Below, one piece after another: positions 22,169 through 36,597 of a DNA stretch of 64,000 nt (within the stretch, counting starts at the first letter, position 1; each line of letters starts with the position of its first letter). Below the pieces are notes generated by a model that worked only from the letters and a program-made list of their open reading frames with translations, had not been told where the DNA came from and searched no databases. The stretch is from positions 186,001 to 250,000 of the forward strand of contig CP145424.1 in NCBI GenBank assembly GCA_036867785.1, read 5' to 3'. The stretch comes from Plasmodiophora brassicae (Eukaryota > Endomyxa: Phytomyxea > Phytomyxea > Plasmodiophorida). The position numbers and the translations under genes are program-made.

Positions 22169-23091
22169 AATCCTTGCCGTTTGCAGCGCTCGCGCTCCTC
22201 CGGCGTTAGCTTGGTCCGAGTGGTCGGCGAGGCATCCGTAGCTAGGAGCGCGTGTGCCGGGGCATAGAGGGGGGCCAGGCGCGCTGCCTCTTTGACCATG
22301 GCGTCGAATGTCGGCGGATTGAGCTTGAAGAGCTCGGTCGAAAGCTCTGGGGCGAGCGACTTGCGGAACTTCGTCGCCAGGCGCTTTGACGGGAGACTGT
22401 ACTCGCCCTTCGAGGCCGACTGTACGGCGTTGTACAGGTACATGAACCGACGCAGATGAGCATCGAACGGTCCCGTTTGACGAAGGGCATCGAACCGGGA
22501 TTCGAGGGTCTCGACGTCCGGTTCTGGAAAATTAAACCGGAGCAGCGCGGCGAACGCGGCTGGGGAGGCGGTCGCATCCAGTTGACGAAAAACGAAACGC
22601 GCTTCGCCCTTCAGGCAGCTAGCCAGGAGCGCACGAGCGCCCGCTGACAGTGGCTGGGTCGACGAGAGATCGACGCGGGCAATGCTAGCGAATAGCGCCA
22701 GCCACTCGCTCGCCGGCAGGTCGTCGGAATTGCCGGAAAATTCGCTCAACGACACCTTAGTCGTCGTGACAACAGGATCGTTGCCATGTGACGACGGCTC
22801 AGCAGATGTTGCCGAGGGATCGGTCATGGGCGTAGGCGGCGTAGAGTGTGGACTGGCAAGCGCGTTGGTAAAGATCTTCAGCTGCTCCTCAGCGCGAGCC
22901 CGCATTTCCGTGAAGAACGCATCCTGTTGGATCTGGAAGGCCCGTAAGGCACCCGCGAGGGCGCGATCGGCGGCGTCCACATCGGCCAAGGTCGTTGGGT
23001 CGATGGGAGAGGGAGGCGTCGTTGGGCACTTGGCTTCGTCAGCCGTCGAGCCCGTCGAGCCGGAGCGCGTGACCGTCATCGAGACGTACAC
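22093..23091 (-). CDS. Gypsy B Gag
   Basis: A 332-residue frame near the 5' LTR on the minus strand. A Ser/Thr/Pro-rich N-terminus is followed by a helical capsid-like region ([40 protein letters not shown]). A canonical CCHC zinc knuckle, [14 protein letters not shown], lies near residue 315, just before the overlap with the protease frame. Confidence 0.88.
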   Translation of the reverse strand: MYVSMTVTRSGSTGSTADEAKCPTTPPSPIDPTTLADVDAADRALAGALRAFQIQQDAFFTEMRARAEEQLKIFTNALASPHSTPPTPMTDPSATSAEPSSHGNDPVVTTTKVSLSEFSGNSDDLPASEWLALFASIARVDLSSTQPLSAGARALLASCLKGEARFVFRQLDATASPAAFAALLRFNFPEPDVETLESRFDALRQTGPFDAHLRRFMYLYNAVQSASKGEYSLPSKRLATKFRKSLAPELSTELFKLNPPTFDAMVKEAARLAPLYAPAHALLATDASPTTRTKLTPEERERCKRQGLCMYCRQPGHMVATCPHRPPGNGQG

Positions 23092-23138
23092 GAGCGAAGA
23101 ACGAAGGGGGCGGACAGGCCGAAGGTAGACGATCGAGA

Positions 23139-23240
23139 GACGATGCGACGACAGACGGTGACGACAGACGGCGACAGACGATGCGACGACAGACGGTGAC
23201 GACAGACAGCGACAGACGATGCGACGACAGACGGTGACGA
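23139..23240. repeat. Minisatellite in the leader of gypsy B
   Basis: A unit of about 39 bp built on GATGCGACGACAGACGGTGA is repeated roughly 2.6 times between the 5' LTR and gag of element B. Units differ by single bases. Confidence 0.8.
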
Positions 23241-23260
23241 ACGGTTAAGGTCGGTTAAGA

Positions 23261-23394
23261 TGTCAGGAGACGACACGACGGACGACTATTGTCTCCACAA
23301 CACGGAATTAACCGACTGCCGAAGCCGTCGGTTGCCGTGGACGTTTATTCAAACTGCGCGGCTGCGCGACCCCCGTCGCGGCCGTGCCATAACA
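23261..23394 (-). repeat. Gypsy B 5' LTR
   Basis: 134 bp, matches 17556-17689. Followed on the plus strand by the TAGAG target duplication at 23395-23399. Confidence 0.93.
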
Positions 23395-23464
23395 TAGAGG
23401 AGCCCCGGAAGGTCAAAGTGGAAGCGAGACAACAACAACTGTAACGAGCATCGAGGGACAGAAT

Positions 23465-26400
23465 ATGTCGTTCGGCAACGATGGCGTCGTCGTCCGCCCA
23501 CAGTGGGCACATCAGGTCCGCCTATTGGTCGGGAAGCAGCGCCAGCTGTTTTGGCTTGCCGGCCGCAGAGGCGTCATGGAGCTCGTCTTCCCGTGCCTCC
23601 TCGTCTTCCTATTCAACACTCCAAATCTCGGCAACACGATCACGCCACGAGCCGATCCAAACGCTGCCCCCACCGTCTTCAACGTATCCACGTTGCCTCC
23701 CTACCAAGCATTCCTTGGCAATGTATACCCACCGCCAATCAGTATGCAGTATAGCGCCGACTGGCAACCGTTCTACTGGAGTACGAATCCTGGACCACGA
23801 CTGTGGTGGGCACCGGCGCCGTCGCAGGCTTTGACGGCTTTCCTGAACGGAAGCGGTTTCCCGACCTCCGAAGTTCGCGCCTTCGCCAGCGAGAACGACA
23901 TGATGGATGCGTACAGCAACGCCGTGCCAGGCACATTCTGGGCTGGCGTCGTTATCCATAATACGGGTCCGAACTGGCACTATTCCATTCGCTTGAACGG
24001 CACGTACGCTCCCGATACATCGTCCGACCTGCAGGCCGTCGTCCGGAACAGTAACCAGTACGCCCTGCCAGGCTCGTACGGTAGGCGAATTATGCAGTGC
24101 CGCTGGAGATCGCATATCGTGCCATCCGCTGATCAGATCCGTATCGTCAGGCAAGTACTTCGCCAGCGGGTTCCTGACGCTGCAGGCCATGGTGGATAAG
24201 AGCCTTGGTGGGGCCAACGTCCACGCCACGCAGCGATTACCGATAGTGGTATCGACGGGCGCGTCCGTCACCTGGATCCTGCGCTGGCTGACAGGATGGT
24301 GCCTCAACATCGGCATCATGTTCTATTTCAATGTACGGTGGACGAATTGTGGACCTGTATCTCTGTATCGACGAGTACTGACTGCCTGTTCTGTGGTGTT
24401 GATCGATCATCCCGCAGACCATCACCGTTCGCATGGTATTCGAGAAGGAGCAGGAGATCACGCGCGGATACCTGCTCATGGGCGTATCCCGGTCGGCGTA
24501 CTGGGCGCACTGGGCCGTCTATTTCTCGATGCAGTCCCTGGCGATCTCCCTGGCCTTGGCCGGCATCCTGTACCTGGTGCGCACGGCCTACTATTCGTCG
24601 TTCGGCCTGGTCTTCATCTGGATGTACCTGTTCATGCTGGGCCTGGTGGCACTGGCCATGCTGGCCGCGTCCGCCATCGACAAGACCGACAGCATCACGT
24701 CGGTCGGTCTGGCGTGCGTGCTGACTTCGGGCGCCTGCTACGTTCCCGTGGCGATCACGGGTGCGCCCAGCGCCGTTCTGGTCGTCCTGTCCCTGTTCCC
24801 CTGGTTCGCCAGCTTCACGGGCGGCGACATCATCAACCAGTACGATTACCAGGGCCTGGCCCTCGGCATCACTACAGACAACGTCCTGCCGCAGTCCCCC
24901 TTTGGTTACATTGTCATTGCTCAGGCCTGCAGCGTCGTGGTGCTGTTCACCATCGCCTTCTACCGCCTGCAGCAACCGCAACGGGCGACTCGCTTGCCGC
25001 CCTCACCCGCTGCCGAGCAGGCGGCGGCCGCAGTGAATATCGAGGACCCGCCCACCGACTTCAGCGCCATCGTCGACGTGCGCGACCTGGTCGTCGGGTT
25101 CGGCCCGCCCAGCAAGGCGTTCCGGGCCGTCGACGGCCTGTCGCTGCGAATCAACCGCGGCGAAGTGTTCACCGTGCTGGGGCACAACGGCGCGGGCAAG
25201 ACGACGACCATGTCTGCGATCTCGGGCGAGCTGGCGCCGTCGTCCGGCGCGATCACGTTCACGTTCGCCGACGGGGCCACGTTCGAGCGCGGCGACCAGT
25301 GCGGCACGCGGATCCGCGTCTGCCCGCAGCGCGACGTCATCTACGACGTCCTGACCGCTCGCCAGCATCTGACGCTGTTCGCCGCCCTGAAGGGCGCGTC
25401 GGCCGACGACGTGGAGGCGGTCCTGGGGCAGTGCGGCCTGGCGGGCCACGCCGACCGCCCCGCTGGCGACTTCAGCGGCGGCATGAAACGCAAGGTCACC
25501 CTAGCCATGGCGCTGCTGGGCCGCCCCGAGCTGGTCTTCCTCGACGAACCGACCGCGTACAGTGGGCACCGACTCCTTGCAACCAGCCTGGCAGCAGACG
25601 TGTGTGGATTGATACGTGCGTTCGTGCAGGGGGATGGACCCAGTCAGCCGTCGCAGCGTCTGGGACATGATCCTGGCGGTGCGTCGCCAGGGCACCACCG
25701 TCGTCCTGACGACGCACTTCATGGACGAGGCCGACCTGCTCAGCGACCGCATCGCCATCGTGCGTCGCGGGCGCCGGATCGCGCAAGGGTCCCCGCTGTT
25801 CCTGAAGAACGCGCTCGGCGTCGGCTACACGCTGACCGCCGTCCCGTCACCGGGCCGCACGCACGACGACGTCGCCAGGGTCGTCGCCTCGGTCCTGCCG
25901 AACGCCACCGCGACGACGTCGCCGACGACGGGCGAGTCGCCGGCGGACGCCTCCGCCTACGCGCTCGCGCTCGGCGACGAACCCCGGTTCGCCACGTTGC
26001 TGCGCGCCCTGGACGACGTGTCGTCGGACGTGTCCCTGCAGCTGACATCGCTGGAGGACGTGTTCCTCAGCACGGCCCGCGAGTCGACGTCGTCGGAGAA
26101 CCCTCCGGTTGGCGCCCCCCAGCTGGCTGCTGCTGCCATCGCCGTGTCCACCGGCCCCGTTCGTATTCGTGATGCGCCCGCCGACGCTGTTGTCGTCCCC
26201 GTCGGGGATCAGCAGCAGTTGTCGTCGTCGTCGCCGCCGCCGCCGTCGCCGCCGCCGCCGTCGCCGCAGCAGCAGGAGGAACGGCGCCGGCCTCCATCGG
26301 CCGTGTCCCGCTTGCGAACGCTGGTGCGCCTGCAGGTCACCCTGCAGAGGCGCAACCGCCGCGCCATGTTCTTCTCGTTCGCCTTCCCGGCCATCATCCT

Positions 26401-28645
26401 CGTCGTTGCGTTCGTCGTCGGCGGCCAGTACAGCGGCAACGCGGCACAGTCGCCGGCGCCGCTCGACCTGCTGCCGGGCGTCCTGGCACCCGCCTACGTC
26501 GGATCGCCCGCCCGCGTCGCCGTCTCCGGCATCGACGGCGGCGCCCTCGGCCCGCCCTTGACCGCGTCGTCGTCGTCGGCCGCGTACCGCGCCGGCGGGT
26601 ACGACCCGGCCACGGGCGCCCTGTTGTACAACTCGAGCCTACCGGCGGCCGCGTCCCTGATGCTGTCGGCCCTGTCGAATGCGACGCTGGTGGCGGGCGC
26701 CGGATCCGTCCGCGTTCGCAACGCGCCGCTGCCGTTCCGCCAGGGCTACGTCGTCGACGTCGGCGCCCTGCTGATCCCGATGCTGTCGTCGATGGCGTTT
26801 GCCGCGTTTGCCTACGTCTGCATCCAGGCGGCCGTCTGGCGGCACCGGCACCTCAGCACGCAGCTGCGCCTGATGGGCGTGTCGTGGCGCGTCCAGCTGC
26901 TGTCGTTCGCCCTGCAGCGCCTGCTGGTCGTGTTCCCATTCGTGGCGGGCCTGGCCCTGGTCCTGGCGTTCGCCACCGGGTCGCGCCTGGTCGGCGACGG
27001 CGGCCGCTGGCTCGCCTTCGTCCTGCTCCTCGTCCTGTACGCCGGCGCCGTCCTGCCCTTCTCCCTGATGCTCCTGCCGCTGATGAGGTCGGAGCGCCAG
27101 GCCGTCGAGGTGTTCCCCCTGATCTGGAACGTCGTCTCGATCGTCCCGTTCATCCTGATCTGGGTGCTCAGCGTCAGCAGCGACAGCACGACGCGGGCGG
27201 CGTCGGCCACGATGGGCAACGTCCTCACCGTCATCCCGTCCATCGCCTACCAGACGGGCATCCAGCGCCTGCTGACCCTGTCGAGCGCGGTCGGCGCGCG
27301 CCCCATCCGCTGGTCGGACACGTTCTCGGCAGATCCGGGTACGGGCGTGCTGACCCAGGTCCTGGTGCTGGCCGCCGTCGCCCTGCTGTCGACCGCCGTC
27401 GTCCTGTTCCAGACGCGGGCGCCGCCCCTGGCGCCGCCGACGACGACGACCGTGCCGACGAACGGCGACGACGACGACGACGACGACGAGAACGTGCGCG
27501 GGGAGCACGTTCGCGCGGCCGACGGCGGCGACGCGGCCGGTGGCATCCGGGCCCTGCGCCTCGTCAAGGAGTTCAACGGGCGGCGCGTCCTGGACCAGAT
27601 GAGCATCGCGGTGGCCAGATCGGAGCTGTTCGTCCTGCTGGGGCCGAACGGCGCCGGCAAGACGACGACGATGCGGGTGCTGACGGGCGAGGAGCCGGCC
27701 ACGTCCGGGCGCGTGCACCTGGGCGCCCAGGCGTGCGCGACGCCCGACGACTTCCGCCGCCTGTACGCCAGCGGCCTGGTCGGGTACTGCCCGCAGTTCG
27801 ACGCCCTGTTCCCGGAGATGAGCGCCTCGGAGCACCTGGTGCTGTCGGCGCGCCTCCGCGGCCTCCCCCTGCGACCCGAACTCGACCGCCTCGACGCCGT
27901 CGGCCTCGAGCCCGCCCTACACCACCGACCCAGCGCCCAACTGTAAGGAACGCGCGCGCGCGCCTGTACGACGACATCGACAGGCCTGAGCCGGTGCCCC
28001 TGGGTGTGTGTGCGCGTTGTCGCGTCGTGCAGGTCGGGAGGCGGGCGCCGCAAGATCTCGCTGGCGCTGGCGCTGTCGGGCGACCCGGGCGTCCTGCTGC
28101 TCGACGAACCGTCGACGGGCCTGGATCCGGCGTCGCGTCGCGTCACGTGGCAGGCGCTGAAGGCGGCGCGCCGGCGCGGTGCCGCCCTGATCCTGTCGAC
28201 GCATGTCATGGAGGAGGCGGAAGCGCTGGCCACCCGGGTCGGCATCGCCATCAACGGGCGCCTGCGCGCCGTCGGCACGCCGGCGTCGCTGTCGGCCCAG
28301 TTCTGCGCGTTCCTGTCCGTCGAGATCAGCTCGAAGGCCGCCGACGGCGTCGTGGCGTTCCTCGAGGACGGGGCCAAGGCCGGCGACGGGCCCCTGCAGG
28401 GCGTCGTCGTCGTCGAGCGCGTGCGCACGCGTGTCCGCGCGCAGGTGCCCCGGGCGGCGCGCACGTCGCTGCCGGCGCAGCTGGCCGACCTGTTCCACCT
28501 GTTCCAGGGCGAGCGCGCCCGCCTGCACATCGACTTCTATTCGATCGCCCAGATGAACCTCGAGCAGATCTTTGTCCGGTTCGCCACCGGCCAGATGCGC
28601 GGCGGCAACGTCGCCGACGTCGCCCAGCGCTGGTCAACACATTAG
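23465..28645 (+). CDS. ABCA-type full-size ABC transporter (about 1620 aa)
   Basis: Five exons, 23465-24080, 24151-24332, 24418-25556, 25630-27942 and 28033-28645, close in frame over four GT-AG introns of 70-90 nt. The layout is TM1, a large lumenal region, TM cluster, NBD1, a second TM half and NBD2, as in ABCA lipid exporters. NBD1 has Walker A GHNGAGKTTT (near residue 520), signature FSGGMKRKVT and Walker B LVFLDEPTAGMDP. NBD2 has GPNGAGKTTT (near 1320), signature LSGGGRRKIS (formed across the last intron) and VLLLDEPSTGLDP. All catalytic motifs are present, so both sites could hydrolyse ATP. Low-complexity linkers (Ser/Pro near 27480-26280 and an Asp run near 27470) join the domains. Substrate is probably a lipid, by family only. 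Gypsy B sits in its promoter region. Confidence 0.92.
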
Positions 28646-28820
28646 CCCCTGGGTACGTTGCTGTTGTCCACTGCCTGCGCTCTACAAGGGATGCAGCGGA
28701 AGGCGCCGGCCTGCACCTGTGAAGTGACTTGTAGATAGCAGACGGGTGCGGGTGGCACGTGCACCCTTCCCCCGCACGTCGAGGGGAGATATTCACCCGT
28801 CGACGTCTGGCGCCGCCACC

Positions 28821-30930
28821 ATGCCTGGGTCGTGGGCGGGCGGCGGCGGCGGCGCGTCCGCGTCGAGCTCGGGTCGCACCGCACCGCTGGCCGCCGATAC
28901 GGTCGGGGCCGGCTTCGAGGCGGCCGTCCGCCGCGTCCATCACTGTACGCTGGTGGCGAACGCGAGGTCGCGCGCCGCCAAGGCCACCAGCGCCGCCATG
29001 CTGAGCGCGAACCTGTCCCGGCTGGGCCGGCGGGTCGTTGAGCACCGCGACCAGCTGGGTCGCCTGACGCAGGGCATCGCGCACGACGTCGCCCGCAACG
29101 AGGACGCCGCGTTCCGGGTCGCCCAGTCGTCCAACGACGCGTTCGAGTGCGGCGAGCGCCTGTCGGCCATCGCCAGAGACCTGGACGCCCAGATCGACGG
29201 GGCCGCCCGGGCAATCGGCGCCCTACGCCAGGCGCAGGGCGTCGGCGCCGCCGGCCACGAGCACCAGCAGCGGGTCGATCGGCAGGTGCGCATCCTGGAG
29301 AAGAACATGGTGGCCGGACGGCAGCGCCTGTCGGAAGCGGCACAGAACGCGCGCCTGGTATGCCCTGCCCTGCGCCCGCCCGCCTGACGACGACGACGAC
29401 GACGCCACTGACCGATCAACTTTTTCGCCCAGGCGAAGCAGCAGATGCAGGCGATCGGCCGGAGCAACGCCCTGCAGGTCATGGTGCAGGCGTCCATCGA
29501 GGGCGACATGGGCGGCCTCCTGGCCGACGTCAACCGCCACGTCGACCGGATCATGGCGGCGCGCCACGACACCGACGAGGCCCGGGGGCAGATCGTCGCG
29601 CTTCGTGACGCGGCCGACAGGCAGGTCGGCGGGCGCGCTGGCCAACGTGTGCTGCTCCCAAGTACCCTAACGGTCCCCATTTGACGCACAGGTGCGCCAG
29701 TTCGAGTACGACTGGCAGTGCCTGGCCGATTTCGAACGGGAGCACCCGATCCTGAACCGCGACAACCTGTTCGACGAGATGCGATCCGATTATCAGGTAG
29801 GCGGCGGGGGTGGCACGTGACGCGCGTATGCACCTGACCACCCCGCGTCGTCGTCGTCGTCGCCGTCAGGCGATCGTGCGGACGCGCCACGCGGAGACCA
29901 GGAAGGTGCAGATGGCCACGGTCGCCGCCCAGATCGAGGTGGGCCGTGCCCGCCAGCAGGTCGACGAGGCGCGCGCCCGGATCGACGCGTTCGTGTCGCT
30001 GTTCGGCAGGATCCGCGAGGCGACCGGCCTGGACACGGACCGGGAGATCGTCGACGCGCTCCAGAAGGCGCACGGCAGGCAGCTGGAGATGCTGTTCGAC
30101 CTGGAGCAGCTGGAGAACGCCGAGTACGACCTCCAGCAGCAGATCGCGGACGACGCCGCCGCCGCCCGACAGCAGGTCTGAGCTCTGTGCACAAGCCCAG
30201 CTGGGTCGCCGCTGTCCGCTGACGACGCGTTGCTCCCGGGTGCAGGCGGCGGCCGCCACGACGACGACGACGACGCGATCGCGCATGGCGGCGTACGCCC
30301 AGCAGCTGAAGACGCGCATCGCTCAGACGACCGCCCAGCTGCACACGCTGGAGAGGCAGCGTCGCGACGCGCTCGCCAGGATGGACCTGTTCGCCGAGGT
30401 AGGACGACGGACGGCCGCCGGGACTAGGGGCGACACCCTGCGAGGGCCTAACCGCTGTCGGGTAGGCCATCGAGGAGCGGTTCGGGTTGCAGCGCGGGGC
30501 GACCGGCGAATCCGATTGGCACCGCCTGGAGAAGAACGTCGCCGACCTGCAGGACGAGGTCGCCCGCCTGCTGGCCATCAAGGACGACCTGGACGCGGCC
30601 GTGCCAGACGAGCGCGGATCGATCGGCGACGGCGGCACGCCTGCGAAACGGCTCAGCGTGCTGTTCGAGGAGGAGCGGCTGCACGAGGAGGCGCTGGTCC
30701 GGACGGATCACGACCCGGCCGACGCCCTGCCGGACGGGGCCGCGTCGAAACGCGTGACGAACGCGGCCGTCGCCCAGACCATGTTCATTCGCGGCCTGCT
30801 GGACTCGCTGGAGAAACACGCCGAAGCCACAGTGCAGGCGCGGACGACCGCCAAGGCCAAGGAGCAGCAGGAGCAGCAGCAGGAACAGCAGCAGCAGCAG
30901 CAGCAGCATCAGCAGCACCAGGGACAGTAA
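28821..30930 (+). CDS. ODAD1: Coiled-coil protein, ODAD1/CCDC63-like (outer dynein arm docking complex)
   Basis: Six exons, 28821-29357, 29433-29624, 29692-29796, 29870-30175, 30246-30398 and 30466-30930, give 585 residues; every intron is phase 0. The start has a full GCCGCCACC context. Almost the whole product is predicted coiled coil by its heptad-like Leu/Ala pattern. The segment FGRIREATGLDTDREIVDAL followed by a Glu/Gln-rich helix resembles the conserved core of the CCDC63/CCDC114/Oda1 family, which anchors outer dynein arms to flagellar doublets. The C-terminus is a Gln-rich tract (about 30880-30925). The stop overlaps a GTAAGC splice-like sequence, so one further exon cannot be excluded. 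The LC8 and TTLL genes nearby fit a flagellar role. The family call is by pattern, not alignment. Confidence 0.68.
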
Positions 30931-31318
30931 GCAGACCTCGGCCCGTTGGGCCATGTACGAAGCCGGACGCTTCACAGACGGGCGCGCGGCAATCATCGTA
31001 CGTGCTACCGTAATAAACCTGTGTACCCTGCATTGATAACCAGGCGTGTCCCGCCCTGCTGCCCAGGTCCGGCAGGAGGTGTTCAGCGCCATCGCGCAGG
31101 AGGGCCGCTATGAACGAACACGTGGGCAGGTCTCCCCGGCACACGTGTAGGACGCAGCCTGCGCGCTGGCCGTCTTCTGCTCCCGTGCCTTGCGGTACGA
31201 CGGGCCGACGGTTCGTTGCCCGCGTCCCGGCTCCCCGGATCGTCACCGACGTAGGCGCCCTTCTCGTCCGGCTTGCTGTGTACACGATCGCGTCGGCGTA
31301 CGGCCACTGAGCCTAATC

Positions 31319-33950
<2,632 letters not shown>

Positions 33951-34164
33951 CCACCAGCAACCCTTCTAAACCCCGGACCACAATGATGAGAAGTACCACC
34001 TATACCGTACCTTATCAGGCGGGTACCGTACCCCGGGGCACCGTTCCGGTCCACGGTTCGCAGCTTGCAGCTGGCCAGAGTGCACGAGCGGAAGTTGCGC
34101 GACGGGGGGCCCGTCCAGTGCTGCGCGCGCACCTCGGAGCGGTCGGGCGGGCGGTCGTCACCAG

Positions 34165-34764
34165 ATGACGTTGGACGATGGCGTGCCGCCGTCGCTGCCC
34201 AAGGAGCGCATGCGGCCGGCCGACCAGGCGACGATGAATGCGATGGAGAACTGTGCCGTCAAGGGCGTCTTCAGTGGCCTCGCAGGTCGTGTCGCCGTGT
34301 CTGCGCGCTAGGCTGGGTGCGGGATCGCTGAGCGTGCGCGCATGGGCTCCAGGCGGCGCCATGGGGCTCGTGTTCGGCCTGATGATGGGGTCGTTCGACC
34401 ACTCGATGTCGATGAGCGAGGAGTATCAGGCGGCCGACAGCCGTACCAAGATCCGCATGACTATGAAAGACATGGTCGCCAAGAGCAAATCCTGGGGCAA
34501 GAACTTCGCCGTCGTCGGCCTGATCTACTCGGCGACGGAGTGTTTCATTGAAAAGGTCGGGCCTGAAACACCGCGTTCCCCACCCTGCGGCTGATGGGCG
34601 CTTCTCTCCAGCAACGCGCCAAGCACGACCTGTACAACGTGGCCATGGCCGGCTGCGTGACCGGAGCCGCGTTAAGCGCCAAGTCGGGCCCTCAGGCCAT
34701 GCTGTTCGGTTGCGCTGGTTTCGCAGCGTTCTCTGCTGCAATCGACGCCTACATGGAAAGATAA
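34165..34764 (+). CDS. TIM22: Mitochondrial inner-membrane translocase subunit TIM22
   Basis: Three exons, 34165-34285, 34353-34555 and 34612-34764, encode 158 residues, within the usual size for Tim22. Motifs typical of the Tim17/Tim22/Tim23 family are visible. An early glycine-rich segment ([20 protein letters not shown]) covers TM1. A region [17 protein letters not shown] is followed across an intron by [18 protein letters not shown], the family signature. The C-terminus is [12 protein letters not shown]. The protein forms the channel of the carrier translocase that inserts multi-pass proteins into the inner membrane. It stands alone here with no other import genes nearby. Confidence 0.9.
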
Positions 34765-35141
34765 ACCGGTTCTGCTGACTCCCCGTTCGTCGTTGCGGCA
34801 TCCCAGACGTCGTCCGTTCACGGGACCCACAAAGGCGGCCCCGTCGCGTGGATCAAACGAACGAGGTTCGCCCATGGATCGTTCCCACCCTTCCTGGAAG
34901 CAGGGTGGGAACCGGCACGTTGTAGCGTTCGTGGACATCGCAACTCCCGGTCGGGTTGAACGGTGGCGGCCCATCGTACGGGGCGTCGACGGGTGCAGCG
35001 ACCAGTATCACGTGATGCGGAAACCGGATCGTCAAAGAAACCTGCCTGAACAGGTGCCCACGTCGGGATATCATCGGATCGCATGCAGTACCACACAGAC
35101 ATCCGCGACATCAGCGTAATCCCGAGGGGTTGAGACGGGAG

Positions 35142-36597
35142 ATGGGTGCATGTCTAAGCTCGACCGACAACGAAGAGTTTCGCGGCAGCGTCGTGCTGTC
35201 GTCGATCCTCGACAGGGAGCGTAAGGACGCGGCGTCGCAGTACGTGATCCTGTTCCTGGGCACGGGTGAGAGCGGCAAGTCGACCTTCTTCAAGCAGCTG
35301 AAGATCATCCACGGCGGCGGCATCGACAAGGGCGACCGGGCCGCCATCCGCTCCTGCATACGCACCATGATCATCTCCGACGTCATGATTCTGATTCGAG
35401 GGTGCCTGCTGCCCAACATGGCCGGCCTGATCGGCCAGGACGTCAAAGTGTCCCAGGATATCATCGACATGCTCTGTGGCGCCGAACTGTCGCCCCAGAC
35501 CGTGAAGCAGGCCATCATCGGCGCGTCGCCCGACGACAACTACCTGTCGCCAATGGCCGGCGATCTCATACACGCCATCTGGAACGATCCAATCGTCAAG
35601 AAGGTCGGGCGATCCGAGGTTGTGCATCGCTGTGTGCGCACGCATGCTGACCAATGGGAGCGCAGGTCTACGACAACCGGCGCATGTTCCATCTCGGCGA
35701 CCACGTGTCGTACTTCTTCGACAAGATCAAGACGATCGCCTCTTCCGACTGGGAGCCCACCCAGGACGACTGCGTTCACGCGAGACAAAAGACGACTGGC
35801 GTCGTCGAACAGATGCTGGTGGACCCGAAGACTCAGACCAGTATGAACCTCCAGCGGTTCATGATGCAACCGTGCTGTGCTAACAAATGTGTGTTCGGCT
35901 CGGCAGCCCTGCGCTGCGTAGACGTAGGAGGACAGAGAAGCGAACGCAGGAAGTGGTACGGCGGGTTGTAGACGTCCATGCCATAACACGTGCCTGACAG
36001 CGATGGGCAACAGGGTCGGGCTGTTCTCGCAGGCGACCTGCATAGCGTTCGTCGTCGGCATATCCGAGTACGACCAGACGTGCGCTGAAGACGGCGAGAC
36101 GCTGCGCTCTGTGGAGTCGTTCAACGTGTTCAAGTCGGTATGCCGTGAAGAGCAACTCAAGAAAGCCGGGTTGGTTGCAAACATGGTTCTGGCAATGCCT
36201 ACCTAGTCGGGCGGTCTGACAGTACTCATCTGCAGGATCGTTGTCTTCTTCAACAAGTTAGGTACGCTCCCATGTGGAAACCCTGTTACCTGTGATGTAG
36301 CCATGCATCTGACTGCTGGTGCCAGACTTATTACGGCAGAAGCTGGCGACAGTGCCGTTCGGGCCACCGTACGTGACCGATTTCAATGGGAGTGGGTCAG
36401 CCGAATCCGTTGGTCGATACTTTCGCGACAAGTACCAGGCGGAAGCGACGCTGGCGTTCAGGGAGATCGGCGAGCCGTCGAGACTGGTCCGGTTCTTCCT
36501 GACAACGGCTGTCGACCGGGAAAACGTCAACAAGGTGTTCGAGTCCGTCATCGAAATCGTCATCAGAATCAGCCTGAACAAGTGCGACCTCTGCTAA
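35142..36597 (+). CDS. Heterotrimeric G-protein alpha subunit 1
   Basis: Six exons, 35142-35603, 35666-35840, 35907-35955, 36014-36169, 36236-36261 and 36326-36597, give 379 residues. The start MGACLSS fits N-myristoylation at Gly2 and palmitoylation at Cys4. G1 is GTGESGKST. Switch I holds RQKTTG with the catalytic Arg. Switch II is DVGGQRSERRKW with the catalytic Gln. G4 is NKLD (rebuilt across intron 5). The G5 region is TTAVD rather than the usual TCAT(D). The C-terminal KCDLC places Cys at position -4, as in pertussis-sensitive alphas. Such proteins couple GPCRs to effectors such as adenylyl cyclase. A 26-nt micro-exon encodes IVVFFNKL. The next gene is its tandem paralogue. Confidence 0.93.

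Larger units (their letters stand above)
17556..23394 (-). mobile_element. Gypsy/chromovirus LTR retrotransposon B (complete, same family as A)
   Basis: Full element on the minus strand, with 134-bp LTRs at 23261-23394 (5') and 17556-17689 (3') that I read as identical. The 5-bp duplication TAGAG lies at 17551-17555 and 23395-23399. Parts are gag (23091-22093), protease, RT, RNase H, integrase and chromodomain. Over shared parts it is almost identical to element A but lacks the copia insert. It looks nearly whole, with about one break in pol. It lies about 65 bp upstream of the ABCA transporter start codon, in the opposite orientation. Confidence 0.95.

Noticed and set aside
23139-23240. CRISPR-like spaced repeats
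   Set aside because: Units are contiguous minisatellite copies without unique spacers, inside a eukaryotic retroelement leader.
24189-28722. Very long open frames in alternative frames and on the minus strand across the ABC transporter (up to 612 residues)
   Set aside because: They are Arg/Ala/Pro-rich by-products of high GC at third codon positions; the transporter frame has all NBD motifs and consistent splice joins.
31069-31131. Possible extra exon between the ODAD1-like and TTLL genes (VRQEVFSAIAQEGRYERT)
   Set aside because: Bounded by splice-like AG and GT but cannot be tied to either gene with confidence.
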